Assembly (NCBI RefSeq): GCF_024346875.1
Contig: NZ_AP024871.1
Location: 2,418,001-2,482,000, forward strand
Direction: 5' to 3'
Source: Vibrio gallicus
Lineage (GTDB): Bacteria > Pseudomonadota > Gammaproteobacteria > Enterobacterales > Vibrionaceae
DNA: 64,000 nt
Shown: positions 22,696-33,456 of the stretch, one piece after another
Layout of the letters: each line of letters starts with the position of its first letter
How positions within the stretch are numbered: the stretch's first letter is position 1
Program-made: the position numbers and the translations under genes
The notes under the pieces: generated by a model
What the model saw: the letters and a program-made list of their open reading frames with translations, nothing else
Told to the model about the DNA's origin: nothing
The model's database searches: none

Positions 22696-23406
22696 TTAGA
22701 TAAAAGCAAATGCATCTGAATGGATTTGCTCTACTTGAGCCTGCTTATTATATACAAATTGCTCTCGAGCAGAGCCTGCCATTTCAAATCGCCCTGCTAT
22801 ATAGACGTCATATTGCGATAAGTCTTCAAAGTCACTCATGACCGCTTGAATAACATTACCTGTTTTACCACTCCAAGTCCCTTCATCGTCTTCAACTACT
22901 GGTACAAAGTGGATGTTATTATGTTGCAGCTGAATTCTTTCTAACTCTTCAATGGCATAGAGCTGGTCTTTATTGCGAGCTCCCCAATATAGATAGATAT
23001 CATTACTTAGTTGCTGACCAATACAATGATCTAATATAGAACGCACATAGCTAAACCCTGTACCTCCAGCAATAAGCAATAGAGAGCGCTCTCCCTCTTT
23101 TAGATACGCATCACCGTGAGGAGCATCTATATTGATAGTCGAGCTATCAGCCAATGCCTTTTGCATCAACTGCACCACCTCTAACGCATAATGGTTCTCT
23201 TCAGCTGCACCAATATGAAGTTCCAATTCACCGTGATGACGGCAAGGGCTACTCGCAATAGAAAAAGGACGACGGTCCTTCTCGCCCATTACGACCATTA
23301 AATACTGCCCTGCTTTAAAGCTTATTGGTGACTGTGGATGTAAAAGCACTCGAAAAGTGTTACTTGCAAGAGGCTCGATTGATTTTACTGTACATGAAAT
23401 GGTCAT
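22696..23406 (-). CDS. fre: NAD(P)H-flavin reductase (Fre/LuxG-type)
   Basis: Reduces free flavins with NAD(P)H. The 236-residue protein has the flavin-binding RPFSIASSP motif (about 46-54) and the nucleotide-binding [17 protein letters not shown] (about 109-125) of the ferredoxin-NADP reductase superfamily, and lacks its own iron-sulfur domain. Location behind ubiD matches E. coli ubiD-fre, where reduced FMN could feed the prenyl-FMN cofactor route (inference). Unlike E. coli, a separate [2Fe-2S] gene sits 15 bp upstream, so this protein may act as the reductase half of a two-subunit electron chain. Confidence 0.92.
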   Translation of the reverse strand: MTISCTVKSIEPLASNTFRVLLHPQSPISFKAGQYLMVVMGEKDRRPFSIASSPCRHHGELELHIGAAEENHYALEVVQLMQKALADSSTINIDAPHGDAYLKEGERSLLLIAGGTGFSYVRSILDHCIGQQLSNDIYLYWGARNKDQLYAIEELERIQLQHNNIHFVPVVEDDEGTWSGKTGNVIQAVMSDFEDLSQYDVYIAGRFEMAGSAREQFVYNKQAQVEQIHSDAFAFI

Positions 23407-23421
23407 TATTTCCTCTAAACC

Positions 23422-23691
23422 TTACTCATCGAATGTAAGGACTAAATCTGTAGTTGCACATGCTTGGCACGCAAATATCCAACCTTCAGCTCGCTCTTTT
23501 TCAGTAAGCATGGGTTCTAATTGATATGAGACGTTCCCCTCTACTAACCGACAAAGGCACATACCACAAGCACCGACCTGACAACGATTAGGAAATGGAA
23601 TGTTTTGCTCTAAGGCTGCTTCTAATATTGTTTGTTTTTCAGCAGCCACGAATTGTACACCACTAGATAGAAGTTCCACTTTATACATCAT
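23422..23691 (-). CDS. Small [2Fe-2S] plant-type ferredoxin
   Basis: About 89 residues comprising a single ferredoxin fold. The cluster ligands are C37, C42, C45 and C75 ([12 protein letters not shown] and FACQAC), the C-X4-C-X2-C-X29-C plant-type spacing. The chosen start overlaps the ubiD stop as ATGA, indicating translational coupling; a longer frame from 23712 lies inside ubiD. The C-terminal half ([16 protein letters not shown]) resembles the ferredoxin domain of oxygenase-type reductases. With fre behind it, the pair looks like a split form of such a reductase. Its true partner is unknown. Confidence 0.85.
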   Translation of the reverse strand: MMYKVELLSSGVQFVAAEKQTILEAALEQNIPFPNRCQVGACGMCLCRLVEGNVSYQLEPMLTEKERAEGWIFACQACATTDLVLTFDE

Positions 23692-25565
23692 AGAATGTTG
23701 AGCTCGCCCCAAATTTCATCTATTTTGCTGACAATCTTAGGGTCTTTTTGAATAGGTCGGCCCCACTCTCTCTGAACTTCGTCACTCAGCTTATTAGTCG
23801 CATCCATTAACATAAAGCTCGAACCTTGCTCTGGAACTTCGACTAAATGGGTATCTCTGGTTGCATCCATACGGGTAGTTACAGCCCAAATAACATCATT
23901 CCAATCATTCACCTGCACATCTGCATCGCACACAATAATCATCTTCAACGGTAGCTTACCGCTGAGCTGTAGCTTAATAGACTCTATAAGGTCATCTACT
24001 TGATTAGGCAACTGCTTATCTATTGAAACTATGACGCTGCCAAATACTTTACTATGTTCTTTACATTGCGGAATATGGATATCAAGCAACTGCGGGTTCG
24101 CTTGCTTAAATGTCTCAACCAACATTAACTGTTCATTCACGGTTAAGCCTGCAGATTCTCCCTGATTCGGTTGGTTATAGATATCCAGCTCAGCTTGCCA
24201 TTTTTCGGTAACATCCAATCCCATCTTTGAACCTAGTCCAGCCACTGGGGAGGCGAAGTCCAGTGAATCAATTGGCGTATTTTCAATAAGCACCAAATCA
24301 CGTTGTGGTTCAAAGTGCTCACCTATAGCTTCAACCACGCTTCCCCAATCTCGGCCATCTACAGATTCATCACACACCAAAACAAATTTTGTATACATAA
24401 ACTGACGCAAGAAAGACCATACCCCCATCATCACGCGCTTGGCGTGTCCTGGGTATTGCTTTTTAATGGTAACGACAGCAAAACGATACGAACACCCTTC
24501 TGGCGGTAAATAGAAATCCGTAATCTCTGGAAACTGCTTTTGCAGAATAGGGACAAAGACCTCATTCAATGCCACCCCTAATACCGCAGGTTCATCAGGT
24601 GGCCTTCCAGTATAAGTACTGTGATAAATAGGCTGATTACGCATTGTAATATGGGTAACAGTAAAGACGTTGTGACTCTCGACCTCATTGTAGTAGCCAG
24701 TGTGGTCGCCATAAGGCCCCTCATCTGCAAACTCGGTTGGGTCGATATAACCTTCTAATACAATTTCTGCCCCCGCAGGGACATCGAGATCATTACTTAT
24801 CGAGCGAACAACCTCAGTCTTCTTGCCTCGAAGTAAACCAGCAAATGCATACTCAGAAAGTGTATCAGGGATTGGGGTTACTGCCCCTAAGATGGTGGCT
24901 GGATCAGCTCCGAAAGCCACAGATACAGGAAATGGTTTACCCGGATATTTCTCACACCAATCACGTAAATCTAATGCGCCGCCTCTATGAGCTAACCAAC
25001 GCATTATGACCTTATTTTTACCCAGTTTTTGCTGGCGGTATATGCCAAGATTCTGACGCTTTTGGTTAGGCCCTTTGGTAATAGTAAGCCCCCACGTCAG
25101 TAATGGAGCAATATCTTCGGACCAACAACTCATTACGGGTATTTTATCAAGATCGATCTCTTCTCCCTGCCATACAATTTCCTGGCAAGGTGCGCGACGT
25201 CGTCTTTTTACTGGCATATTCAGGACTTGGCGAAATGCAGGAAGTTTATCTAGTGCATCCTTAAAGCCTCGTGGTGGCTCTGGCTCCTTCAAGTAGGCCA
25301 ATAATTTTCCGACTTCACGTAGCTCTTTCACTTGTGTGCGCCCCATTCCAAGAGCTACTCGCTGCGCGGTACCAAACAGATTTGTCAGCACTGGCATTTC
25401 ATAACCAATCGGATTTTCAAATAACAAAGCAGGGCCACCAGCCCTTAAAGTACGATCACTTATCTCTGTCATTTCATAACTAGGGTCTACGGGATGGGTA
25501 ATTCTTTTGAGGAGTCCTTTATCTTCCAGCTCAGAGATAAAGTCGCGTAGGTCTTTACAGCTCAT
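23688..25565 (-). CDS. ubiD: 4-hydroxy-3-polyprenylbenzoate decarboxylase UbiD
   Basis: Prenyl-FMN-dependent decarboxylase of ubiquinone synthesis; the cofactor is made by UbiX, which is not in this window. The start at [17 protein letters not shown] matches UbiD N-termini and trims 15 residues from the longest frame, giving 625 residues. The UbiD core covers about 1-490 (for example [14 protein letters not shown]). About 130 C-terminal residues (from about LDIYNQPNQ) exceed the roughly 497-residue E. coli enzyme; I recall a similar extension in other vibrios. It is the first gene of a three-gene operon. Confidence 0.96.
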   Translation of the reverse strand: MSCKDLRDFISELEDKGLLKRITHPVDPSYEMTEISDRTLRAGGPALLFENPIGYEMPVLTNLFGTAQRVALGMGRTQVKELREVGKLLAYLKEPEPPRGFKDALDKLPAFRQVLNMPVKRRRRAPCQEIVWQGEEIDLDKIPVMSCWSEDIAPLLTWGLTITKGPNQKRQNLGIYRQQKLGKNKVIMRWLAHRGGALDLRDWCEKYPGKPFPVSVAFGADPATILGAVTPIPDTLSEYAFAGLLRGKKTEVVRSISNDLDVPAGAEIVLEGYIDPTEFADEGPYGDHTGYYNEVESHNVFTVTHITMRNQPIYHSTYTGRPPDEPAVLGVALNEVFVPILQKQFPEITDFYLPPEGCSYRFAVVTIKKQYPGHAKRVMMGVWSFLRQFMYTKFVLVCDESVDGRDWGSVVEAIGEHFEPQRDLVLIENTPIDSLDFASPVAGLGSKMGLDVTEKWQAELDIYNQPNQGESAGLTVNEQLMLVETFKQANPQLLDIHIPQCKEHSKVFGSVIVSIDKQLPNQVDDLIESIKLQLSGKLPLKMIIVCDADVQVNDWNDVIWAVTTRMDATRDTHLVEVPEQGSSFMLMDATNKLSDEVQREWGRPIQKDPKIVSKIDEIWGELNIL

Positions 25566-25637
25566 ATATATCCATAATGCTTTGCTTTGACGCAGTATAT
25601 CAAAGACCAATGCATCTATCGCAACAAGTTTGCAACT

Positions 25638-26633
25638 TTAAGGGAGCGCGATACTTGGGTTATCTTGAAGCAATTGCTTTAACCAGTTTTCATAACCATA
25701 GGATAGTAAGCTGTTACTGATTATCTGAGCCTGCTGCTGATTGCGCATTTTGCCCACTAAAAAATCTTGCACCTGCGCCGATGTCTTAACGTATCGAGAA
25801 AGCAGATGTAAGCTTTGCTTATTTAATGATGGATTGTCACTGGCCACCATTAATTGCTGGTGAGCAAACGAACTATCTTGATGTCCCAATCTATCTAACT
25901 CTTTGTCGATAGACCCGTCACTTTTCATCTTCCAGAGTAGCGAATAAAGTTGCGGGTCTTTTGATACCGAAGCTAACGCCACCATTACTTTGGAGCTTGG
26001 CAACCAAGACACAACCTTTGACGCTGTAATTTGATCGATAATAAATTGCAAACCATCACTAGATAAAGAGTTAACACTCTCAATCAATAGCCGTTCATGT
26101 TGAGCAGCTACATTTGCATCCCCAGAAAGCCACGACCTTAATTCAAGCTGTTCAGTCTCAACGCCAATATAGAAACTCATTACCTTTTCATTCAATTGCC
26201 ATTCATCCAGTAGGCGTTGGGCTAGAATTTGATAACCGAAGGCGGGTGTCGAAAATCGAAATCCATCACCATTTTGAACAAACTGTAAGGTAGGGGCTAC
26301 TCGTTTTTGCCTATCCAGAAATACAGCAAGATCAGAGGTATAGTTGGGGTCTTTATCTGCAATCGTTTTGATCGCTAAATAGCGCGCGGCTTCTTGTTGC
26401 GGATACTTAATTCTCTGAAGTTGGAATTGCGCTTGATCGGATTGCCCTGTTAGAGCCAACGAGGAGATATTTTGGGCTGCACTTTGTACGCGAGTATTTT
26501 GCAATAATAACTCACGTTGCTGCGGGTTAATTTCAGCGGCTTTAACAACCACCGGCCCACACAACAATATCGACAGTAATGTAACAAATATTCCTTGTCG
26601 CACAGCTAAACTCCTTTTTAGCATTGGCTTCAA
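25638..26633 (-). CDS. Exported protein of unknown function
   Basis: 331 residues. The first 33 form a signal peptide (basic MKPMLKRSLAVRQG, hydrophobic core, likely cleavage after VKA). The rest is mostly helical, rich in Gln, Leu and Ser, without cysteines or a recognised catalytic motif; its Leu-Gln pattern suggests helical repeats. It lies between rho and ubiD on the same strand, 72 bp before the ubiD start and after the rho terminator. I do not recognise a family and assign no function. Confidence 0.75.
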   Translation of the reverse strand: MKPMLKRSLAVRQGIFVTLLSILLCGPVVVKAAEINPQQRELLLQNTRVQSAAQNISSLALTGQSDQAQFQLQRIKYPQQEAARYLAIKTIADKDPNYTSDLAVFLDRQKRVAPTLQFVQNGDGFRFSTPAFGYQILAQRLLDEWQLNEKVMSFYIGVETEQLELRSWLSGDANVAAQHERLLIESVNSLSSDGLQFIIDQITASKVVSWLPSSKVMVALASVSKDPQLYSLLWKMKSDGSIDKELDRLGHQDSSFAHQQLMVASDNPSLNKQSLHLLSRYVKTSAQVQDFLVGKMRNQQQAQIISNSLLSYGYENWLKQLLQDNPSIALP

Positions 26634-26652
26634 TAAATCCTACCTGAATGAA

Positions 26653-26682
26653 TAAAAAAACGCCACCTAATCGGTAGCGCTT
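26653..26682 (-). terminator. Terminator of rho
   Basis: On the minus strand GCGCTACC-GATTA-GGTGGCG (one unpaired base) is followed by seven T, 34 bp past the rho stop. Confidence 0.88.
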
Positions 26683-26715
26683 TCTAACAGACTCGAGGTT
26701 ATCTACAGATAATAA

Positions 26716-28278
26716 CTACTTACGACGCATCGCATCAAAAAATTCGTTATTAGTCTTAGTCATTGCCAATTTGTCGATAAGGAATTCCATTGCATCGGTT
26801 TCCCCCATTGGATGGACAATCTTACGTAAGATCCACATCTTCTGTAGCTCATCAGCCTTAGTTAATAGCTCTTCTCGACGAGTACCAGAACGATTGAAAT
26901 CAATGGCTGGGAATACTCGCTTCTCTGCAATCTTGCGATTCAAGTGAAGCTCCATATTACCAGTACCTTTAAATTCTTCGTAGATAACTTCATCCATCTT
27001 AGAACCAGTATCAACCAATGCCGTAGCGATGATAGTCAAGCTACCGCCTTCTTCTACGTTACGAGCTGCACCAAAGAAGCGCTTCGGACGATGTAGAGCG
27101 TTAGCATCAACACCACCAGTAAGAACTTTACCTGATGAAGGAATAACCGTGTTATAGGCACGAGCTAAACGAGTAATTGAATCAAGTAGAATGATGACAT
27201 CCTTCTTATGCTCAACCAAACGCTTCGCTTTTTCTATCACCATGTCTGCAACTTGTACGTGACGAGAAGCTGGCTCATCAAACGTAGATGCAACTACTTC
27301 GCCTTTCACTAGGCGTTGCATCTCAGTTACTTCCTCTGGACGTTCATCAATCAGAAGAACCATCAATTCACATTCAGGGTGATTTTTAGTAATGCTCTGG
27401 GCTATGTTCTGAAGCAGCATCGTTTTACCCGCTTTTGGCGGAGCAACGATCAAACCACGCTGACCTTTACCAATTGGCGATGCAAGGTCTAACACGCGAG
27501 CTGTAATATCTTCAGTAGAGCCATTACCTACTTCCATTACCATACGTTCATTGGCGTGTAACGGAGTTAGGTTTTCAAATAAAATTTTATTACGCGCATT
27601 ATCAGGTTTGTCATGGTTAACCGTATTAACCTTTAATAATGCAAAATAACGCTCACCATCTTTAGGTGGGCGAATCTTACCCGCAATACTGTCGCCAGTA
27701 CGAAGGTTGAAACGGCGAATTTGACTTGGTGATACATAGATATCATCTGGGCCAGCCAGGTATGAACTATCTGAACTACGCAAAAAGCCAAAGCCATCCT
27801 GTAATATTTCAAGGACGCCATCACCAAAGATGTCTTCACCACTCTTTGCATGCGCTTTAAGCGTTGCAAATATGATGTCTTGTTTTCTTAGACGAGCAAG
27901 GTTTTCTAAACCGAGGCTCTCACCAAGCTTAACCAACTCTGAAACTGGCTTATTTTTAAGTTCAGTTAAATTCATTGTCGTTGATTTAGCACCACTTGCT
28001 CTTCGAGCACGAGGAGCCGCTAGCGGTTTGTCTGCTGCCGGGATCGCTGCTTTATCAACATCAGTATTGGCATCAGTAGCAGTTTTTACTGCTGCTGGCT
28101 TGGCTGCGGCGGAAGAAGCTGACGCCCTAGTTCCTCGGGTTGACGTACGAGCAGTTGTTCTGGTCGTTGTCTTGCGAGTAATGGTAGAGGTTGTTTTTTC
28201 TGCTGCAGGAGTCGTCTCTGCGGTCGATTTATCGATCGCTGAATCCGTCGTATTCGATGTATTAGATTTAGTAGTCAA
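26716..28278 (-). CDS. rho: Transcription termination factor Rho with an N-terminal low-complexity extension
   Basis: Hexameric RNA-dependent ATPase that terminates transcription. Residues 102-520 align throughout with the 419-residue E. coli protein from [20 protein letters not shown], with Walker [13 protein letters not shown] and the [11 protein letters not shown] segment. In front are 101 uninterrupted codons rich in Thr, Ala, Ser, Lys and Arg, beginning with a TTG codon. The ATG giving standard Rho is at 27975 but has no clear ribosome-binding site. The biased composition with varied synonymous codons argues that the extension is translated. The product is certain; the start is not. Confidence 0.95.
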   Translation of the reverse strand: MTTKSNTSNTTDSAIDKSTAETTPAAEKTTSTITRKTTTRTTARTSTRGTRASASSAAAKPAAVKTATDANTDVDKAAIPAADKPLAAPRARRASGAKSTTMNLTELKNKPVSELVKLGESLGLENLARLRKQDIIFATLKAHAKSGEDIFGDGVLEILQDGFGFLRSSDSSYLAGPDDIYVSPSQIRRFNLRTGDSIAGKIRPPKDGERYFALLKVNTVNHDKPDNARNKILFENLTPLHANERMVMEVGNGSTEDITARVLDLASPIGKGQRGLIVAPPKAGKTMLLQNIAQSITKNHPECELMVLLIDERPEEVTEMQRLVKGEVVASTFDEPASRHVQVADMVIEKAKRLVEHKKDVIILLDSITRLARAYNTVIPSSGKVLTGGVDANALHRPKRFFGAARNVEEGGSLTIIATALVDTGSKMDEVIYEEFKGTGNMELHLNRKIAEKRVFPAIDFNRSGTRREELLTKADELQKMWILRKIVHPMGETDAMEFLIDKLAMTKTNNEFFDAMRRK

Positions 28279-28397
28279 AATAAGATCTATTTGTGTTGGT
28301 TGAAGAGGGTTTAGTCTCAGGATTGACCAAGAAAAGAAACTGTATGATTTACATGCAATAAACTAGCACTAAAAACAAGCCTAGTCTAGCTTGAGAG

Positions 28398-28432
28398 AAA
28401 AACAAAACCGTGTATGAAAAAAATACACGGTT
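28398..28432 (-). terminator. Terminator of trxA
   Basis: On the minus strand AACCGTGTAT / ATACACGGTT with a TTTTTTTC-type loop is followed by TTGTTTTTC. Confidence 0.88.
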
Positions 28433-28447
28433 ATAAATGAAACGCTG

Positions 28448-28774
28448 TTAAAGATTTGCGTCTAAAAACTCTTTTAGTTGAGTCTTAGACAGCGCACCAA
28501 CTTTAGTTGCTGCAACTTCACCATCTTTAAATAGTAGTAGCGTAGGAATACCACGGATACCAAATTTAGGCGGGGTCGCTGGGTTATGGTCGATATTTAA
28601 CTTACCAATCGTCAACTTACCTTCATATTCGCCTGCAATCTCACTCAAGATTGGGGCGATCATTTTACAAGGACCACACCATTCTGCCCAAAAGTCCACA
28701 AGAACAGGGCCGGCAGCTTTGATTACATCACTTTCAAATCCATCGTCAGAAAGCTGTAAAATCGTATCGCTCAT
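28448..28774 (-). CDS. trxA: Thioredoxin 1
   Basis: General disulfide reductase. The sequence tracks E. coli TrxA from [11 protein letters not shown] to FLDANL, with active site WCGPC at residues 32-36 and the cis-Pro loop in RGIPTLLLF. The chosen start (108 residues) has GGAG upstream; an ATG one codon earlier is an alternative. It is divergent from rhlB and upstream of rho, an order shared with E. coli. Confidence 0.98.
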   Translation of the reverse strand: MSDTILQLSDDGFESDVIKAAGPVLVDFWAEWCGPCKMIAPILSEIAGEYEGKLTIGKLNIDHNPATPPKFGIRGIPTLLLFKDGEVAATKVGALSKTQLKEFLDANL

Positions 28775-28885
28775 CATTAGCTCCAATTAATATTTTGTCA
28801 CTGATTCGACGATAATCAGTAATAAGATTGCTTATTGGACTGGATTTCCTTTCGTAATGCAAGCTTAAGCTGATATTCTATGTTC

Positions 28886-30181
28886 ATGAAAAAGACACAC
28901 ATCACAGAGCAAAAATTCGCCGACTTTGATCTACATCCTCAAGTAATCGCAGGATTAGATGCAAAAGGGTTTGAGTATTGTACTCCGATCCAAGCGTTAG
29001 CGTTGCCAGTCGTGCTCACTGGCCAAGACATTGCAGGACAAGCCCAAACGGGTACAGGAAAGACATTGGCTTTCCTAACTGCTACCTTTGATTACCTTCT
29101 GAAAAACCCAGTCGATGAAGGTCGTAAACCAAACCAACCCCGCGCTATCATCATGGCACCAACTCGTGAGTTAGCAATTCAGATCCATCGCGATGCGGAA
29201 TCATTGATTGCGTCTACGGGTTTGAAAGCAGCCCTTGCTTACGGTGGCGAAAGCTACGATAAGCAACTTACTGCAATCCAAAATGGCGTCGATATCCTGA
29301 TTGGTACTACCGGTCGCATCATCGATTTCCACAAACAACGCGCATTTAACTTGCACTACATACAAGCTGTAGTTCTTGATGAAGCTGATCGTATGTTTGA
29401 TTTGGGCTTCATTAAAGATATTCGTTTCTTGTTCCGTCGTATGCCAGAGCCAAGTGACCGACTAAATATGCTTTTCTCTGCAACCTTGTCTTATCGAGTT
29501 CAAGAGTTAGCATTTGAACACATGAATACCCCTGAACATGTTGTTATCGAACCTGAGCGCAAAACAGCACAACTAATCAAAGAAGAGCTATTCCAACCAT
29601 CAAATGAAGATAAAATGGCTCTTCTTCTCACGTTAATTGAAGAAGAATGGCCAGACAAAGCTATTATTTTTGCTAACACCAAATATAAATGTGAATCTGT
29701 TTGGGGACACCTTGCAGCAGACGGACATCGCGTAGGTCTACTGACTGGCGATATTCCTCAAAAGAAACGTGAGCGTATTTTAGAAGAGTTCACTAAAGGT
29801 GACCTCGATATCCTTGTCGCAACTGATGTTGCTGCTCGAGGCTTACACATTCCTTTAGTTACGCACGTATTTAACTACGATTTGCCTGACGATAAAGAAG
29901 ATTATGTACACCGTATTGGTCGTACTGGCCGCGCTGGTGAAAAAGGTAACTCGATTAGCTTTGCCTGTGAAGACTATGCAATAAATCTACCTTCTATCGA
30001 AGAGTATATTGAGCATGCAATTCCAGCCTCTGAATATGATGCAGAAGCATTGGTAGAACTACCGACGCCGATACGCTTAAAAAGTAGCACTCGTCGTACT
30101 TCATCACCTCAAGGCCGTAACTCTGGACCGAATAAACGTAAGCGCACTCACAGACCTCGTCATAACCAAGGAAACAGCTAA
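28886..30181 (+). CDS. rhlB: DEAD-box RNA helicase RhlB
   Basis: RNA helicase of the RNase E degradosome in the known system. Motifs in order: Q motif [32 protein letters not shown] in [17 protein letters not shown], and [10 protein letters not shown]. The basic C-terminal tail ([12 protein letters not shown]) matches the RNase E and RNA-binding tail of RhlB. The start [11 protein letters not shown] matches E. coli MSKTHLTEQKF, so the two-codon longer frame is rejected. It is followed at 7 bp by gppA. Confidence 0.98.
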   Translation: MKKTHITEQKFADFDLHPQVIAGLDAKGFEYCTPIQALALPVVLTGQDIAGQAQTGTGKTLAFLTATFDYLLKNPVDEGRKPNQPRAIIMAPTRELAIQIHRDAESLIASTGLKAALAYGGESYDKQLTAIQNGVDILIGTTGRIIDFHKQRAFNLHYIQAVVLDEADRMFDLGFIKDIRFLFRRMPEPSDRLNMLFSATLSYRVQELAFEHMNTPEHVVIEPERKTAQLIKEELFQPSNEDKMALLLTLIEEEWPDKAIIFANTKYKCESVWGHLAADGHRVGLLTGDIPQKKRERILEEFTKGDLDILVATDVAARGLHIPLVTHVFNYDLPDDKEDYVHRIGRTGRAGEKGNSISFACEDYAINLPSIEEYIEHAIPASEYDAEALVELPTPIRLKSSTRRTSSPQGRNSGPNKRKRTHRPRHNQGNS

Positions 30182-30188
30182 TTCAAGT

Positions 30189-31673
30189 ATGAGTGATTCA
30201 TCTCCTTTATATGCAGCGATTGACTTAGGCTCGAATAGCTTTCATATGTTAGTCGTTACACATGTGCATGGAAGCATCCGAACGATGGCTAAAATCAAAC
30301 GTAAAGTTCGATTAGCCGCCGGTTTGGACCAAAATAGCGCATTAAGTATGGACGCGATGCAAAGGGGGTGGGATTGTCTTGCATTATTTGCTGAGCGCTT
30401 ACAAGACATTCCTCCACAGAATATTCGTATCGTAGGTACTGCGGCATTACGTGTCGCAACCAATATTGATGACTTCCTAGAAAAAGCCAATCTGATTCTT
30501 GGTCATGAGATTCAGGTTATCTCAGGTAAAGAAGAAGCAGCAACCATCTATCGTGGTGTTGCACATACTTCAGGAGGAAAAGGCAAACGCTTAGTCGTTG
30601 ATATTGGTGGTGCAAGCACGGAACTTATTATCGGACAGGGCTTTGACGCTAAAGTACTTAACAGCCTATCTATGGGCTGCGTTACTTGGTTAGAGCAATT
30701 CTTTGCCGATCGTCAGTTAACTGCAAACAACTTTGAACAAGCTATCTTTGCGGCAAAACAAGTTCTCTCGCCTGTATTGCAACAATATAAAGACCTCGGC
30801 TGGGACATGTGTGTCGGTGCCAGCGGAACGGTACAAGCGTTGCAAGAGATAATGTTAGCCCAGGGAATGAATGAAGTAATTACCCACTCAAAGCTGAAGC
30901 GATTACAACAACAAGCTATGCGTGCCGATGTACTTGAAGAACTAGAGATTGAAGGGTTAACCTTAGAACGAGCTCTGGTGTTCCCTAGTGGCTTATCAAT
31001 ACTACTTGCGATATTTGAATCTCTTGAAATTGATGAAATGACTTTGGCCGGAGGAGCTCTTCGGGAAGGTATGGTTTATCAAATGGTGGATAACCTCCAC
31101 CAACAAGATATTCGAGCGCGAACCATATCTAGCTTACAACAGCGCTTTCAATTAGATACGCGCTATGCAGGTCAAGTAAGTGAGGCGGCATTACAACTCG
31201 CGCAGCTGTCTGGAATAAAGCCTACGCTAGAGCCGGCTGCTATCGCTATATTAACAGCGGCCACTCAATTGCATGAAATAGGACTGACCATCGACTACAA
31301 AAAAGCAGGGGCACATAATGCGTACTTGCTTAATAGCTTAGATTTGCCCGGCTTTACTCGTGCGCAAAAGAATCTACTTGCTGAAATAACCTCTCGCTAC
31401 AAAGAAACACTGTCGCACCTCCCTGAACAATTTGCAGTTAGTCAGCAAAGTGCTGAGAATATCTTACGCCTGCTTAGAATTTCCGTGCTCATTACTCACC
31501 GCAGAGATGCAAGCCTACAGCCTCATCTAGAGATAATAAGTCTAAATGGAGAACTCATTTTGATCTTAGATAAAGCTTGGTGTAAGTGTAACCCTCTGAC
31601 AAAAGCTGAGCTTGAGATAGAAGCGCACCGACAAAGCGACATAGGTTGGCCACTATCCATTCGCTATCAATAA
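30189..31673 (+). CDS. gppA: Guanosine-5'-triphosphate,3'-diphosphate pyrophosphatase GppA
   Basis: Converts pppGpp to ppGpp and belongs to the Ppx/GppA actin-like phosphatases. At 494 residues it equals E. coli GppA. The phosphate loop is [14 protein letters not shown] at the N-terminus, with [13 protein letters not shown] and [11 protein letters not shown] further on; the C-terminal half carries the HD-like helical domain. Its position behind rhlB distinguishes it from the paralogue Ppx. Confidence 0.95.
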   Translation: MSDSSPLYAAIDLGSNSFHMLVVTHVHGSIRTMAKIKRKVRLAAGLDQNSALSMDAMQRGWDCLALFAERLQDIPPQNIRIVGTAALRVATNIDDFLEKANLILGHEIQVISGKEEAATIYRGVAHTSGGKGKRLVVDIGGASTELIIGQGFDAKVLNSLSMGCVTWLEQFFADRQLTANNFEQAIFAAKQVLSPVLQQYKDLGWDMCVGASGTVQALQEIMLAQGMNEVITHSKLKRLQQQAMRADVLEELEIEGLTLERALVFPSGLSILLAIFESLEIDEMTLAGGALREGMVYQMVDNLHQQDIRARTISSLQQRFQLDTRYAGQVSEAALQLAQLSGIKPTLEPAAIAILTAATQLHEIGLTIDYKKAGAHNAYLLNSLDLPGFTRAQKNLLAEITSRYKETLSHLPEQFAVSQQSAENILRLLRISVLITHRRDASLQPHLEIISLNGELILILDKAWCKCNPLTKAELEIEAHRQSDIGWPLSIRYQ

Positions 31674-31683
31674 TTAAATTATT

Positions 31684-31712
31684 AAACCCAGTACTGTTAC
31701 TGGGTTTTTTTA
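31684..31712 (+). terminator. Terminator of rhlB-gppA
   Basis: AACCCAGTA-CTGT-TACTGGGTT followed by TTTTT. Confidence 0.92.
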
Positions 31713-31731
31713 GACTACAAGGACGTTAACA

Positions 31732-32700
31732 ATGAGCATTATCTTGGAATGTATCCGCTGTGTTGGCAGAGGAGAAAGAGGTCGTAAGCCCCTAAGTTAC
31801 GATCAAGCACTCACCGTCATGGATCAATTCCTCGACAACAAGATCGACGATGATCAAATGGCCATGTTGCTAATGTTAATCCGCGTTAACAACGAGACTC
31901 CAGCTGAAATAGCAGGTTTTACCACCGCACTGCGCCATCGGGTTCCACAGCTAAAAGCCGATATTGATTGGCCCTGCTATGCAGGCAAGAAGAGTAAGCT
32001 TACCACTGATGGACAACAGCAAAATCTACCTTGGTCTCTAATCGCCGCTTCTATTCTCGCTCGCCAAGGACGGAAAGTATTAATACATGGGCACCTAGAT
32101 ATCGACTCCCCTCGTATCCATACCAAAGACTTTTTGCATCATTTAAATATACGCACCGCAACGGATGCAACACATGCAAATAGCATTTTGCAGCAGGATA
32201 ACATCGTCTATCTGCCACTTTCTAACTTCTCTCACAAAGCAGAGAAAATGCTAAATTGGAAAAAACGGTACGGGCTTCGCACTCCAATTAATACTGTAGT
32301 TCGAGGTCTAAATCCTGGTCGCGCTCCTTATGGTATCCGAGGGAGTTTCCATCCCGGATTCCAGGAGTTACACGCACATATCGAGGAAAAAATTGGCACA
32401 GAAAAATGCTCCGTAGTCTCATTCAAGGGTGTTTCCGGTGAGTCTGAATATAACCCTAAGGTAAGCCAAACGGTATGGACTCATGATGAACATGGTCTAC
32501 GTTCGCATTACTGGCATGAGAGCTTTAACCCCAACCTCATAACACCGAAAGACTGCCCTCTAAAAACACCACCGCAAGACAAGGTGTTGATGGCAAACCA
32601 TGTCGTATCCACACTATCCGTAGTTCTATTTAGCCAGCTAAAAGATAAGCACCTTGCAGACCAAGAAGCGCACCGATTATGGAGTGGCTACTGCTCCTAA
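31732..32700 (+). CDS. ybiB: YbiB-family protein (TrpD2-like, glycosyltransferase family 3 fold)
   Basis: 322 residues related to anthranilate phosphoribosyltransferase. The N-terminal helical domain reads LSYDQALTVMDQFLDNKIDD. The PRPP-binding glycine loop of TrpD is changed to KSKLTTDGQQQNLPWSL, as expected for YbiB, which in E. coli binds nucleic acid and lacks TrpD activity. C-terminal GVSGESEYNPKVSQTVW is characteristic. It is a single gene between two terminators. Reported DNA binding is family knowledge; the cellular role is unclear. Confidence 0.88.
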   Translation: MSIILECIRCVGRGERGRKPLSYDQALTVMDQFLDNKIDDDQMAMLLMLIRVNNETPAEIAGFTTALRHRVPQLKADIDWPCYAGKKSKLTTDGQQQNLPWSLIAASILARQGRKVLIHGHLDIDSPRIHTKDFLHHLNIRTATDATHANSILQQDNIVYLPLSNFSHKAEKMLNWKKRYGLRTPINTVVRGLNPGRAPYGIRGSFHPGFQELHAHIEEKIGTEKCSVVSFKGVSGESEYNPKVSQTVWTHDEHGLRSHYWHESFNPNLITPKDCPLKTPPQDKVLMANHVVSTLSVVLFSQLKDKHLADQEAHRLWSGYCS

Positions 32701-32706
32701 TTCCAA

Positions 32707-32734
32707 TAAAAAAGGCCAACAATGTTGGCCTTTT
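32707..32734. terminator. Bidirectional terminator between ybiB and yhhQ
   Basis: AAAAAAGGCCAAC-AAT-GTTGGCCTTTT with A and T runs on the two sides, serving both convergent genes. Confidence 0.9.
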
Positions 32735-32736
32735 CT

Positions 32737-33408
32737 CTATGCTTGCTTAATGCATGAATCTCCTTGGCTTGCGGTAGAAGTAAGCCTTGAGATTAAGTAA
32801 TTAAGTAGCACTCCGTACATAGGAACAAACAATCCTAAGCTGATCACAAGCTTAAAGCTGTAATCCACTAACGCTATCTCTTGCCAATGTTGAGCCATAA
32901 AAGCATCGGGACTGCTGTAGAAAGCAATCGCAAAAAACGCCAGAGTATCCAGTGCGTTGCCAAATAGAGTTGAGCATGTAGGTGCGATCCACCACTGCTT
33001 CATCTGACGCAAGCGGTTAAAGACATGAACATCTAAGATCTGACCAAGCAAATACGCCATAAACGACGCTATCGCAATACGTGCTACAAACAGATTAAAT
33101 TCAGCTAAATGCGCGAACCCTTGAAATGAGCCTTGATAGAAAAGTACCGAAAGTACATACGAAACTAACAATGATGGAATCATAACCAAGAAAATAATTC
33201 GTCTAGCTAATGAAGCACCAAAAATCCGTACCGTTAAATCTGTGGCTAAAAAGATAAACGGAAAAGTAAATGCTCCCCATGTGGTATGGAAACCAAATAC
33301 TGTAAAGGGTAATTGCACCAGATAATTGCTAGACGCAATAATCAATAGGTGGAAAGAGGTGAGGATAAGCAGTGCTTTGCGCAATTGCGCAGGGGTAAAA
33401 CGGTTCAT
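32737..33408 (-). CDS. yhhQ: Queuosine precursor (preQ0/preQ1) transporter YhhQ
   Basis: 223-residue integral membrane protein of the VUT/YhhQ family that imports 7-deazaguanine precursors of queuosine. About six membrane segments are visible, with the conserved FIFLATDLTVRIFGASLARR and LGQILDVHVFNRLRQ stretches. The mRNA leader carries a preQ1-I-like aptamer whose last bases include the ribosome-binding site AAGG, six bases before ATG. That supports the substrate and suggests translational repression by preQ1. Confidence 0.92.
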   Translation of the reverse strand: MNRFTPAQLRKALLILTSFHLLIIASSNYLVQLPFTVFGFHTTWGAFTFPFIFLATDLTVRIFGASLARRIIFLVMIPSLLVSYVLSVLFYQGSFQGFAHLAEFNLFVARIAIASFMAYLLGQILDVHVFNRLRQMKQWWIAPTCSTLFGNALDTLAFFAIAFYSSPDAFMAQHWQEIALVDYSFKLVISLGLFVPMYGVLLNYLISRLTSTASQGDSCIKQA

Positions 33409-33414
33409 TATGTA

Positions 33415-33446
33415 CCTTTTTTATAGATGGGGGCGAGGGAACCCAT
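33415..33446 (-). promoter_or_regulatory. PreQ1-I-like riboswitch controlling yhhQ translation
   Basis: On the minus strand ATGGG, a loop TTCCCTCGCC and CCCAT form stem P1. The A-rich tail CTATAAAAAAGG follows, in which AGG can pair with CCU of the loop to close the pseudoknot. This aligns with the known class I aptamer (GGTTC ... CCC ... CTATAAAAAA). The tail AAGG is also the yhhQ Shine-Dalgarno sequence, so ligand-stabilised pairing would hide it. Assigned by eye, without a covariance search. Confidence 0.8.
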
Positions 33447-33456
33447 TTGGCAGTCC

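Noticed and set aside
27830-28303. 157-codon frame antisense to the 5' part of rho.
   Set aside because: Its Val/Ala/Leu-rich product is the mirror of the Thr/Ala-rich Rho extension and has no start context.
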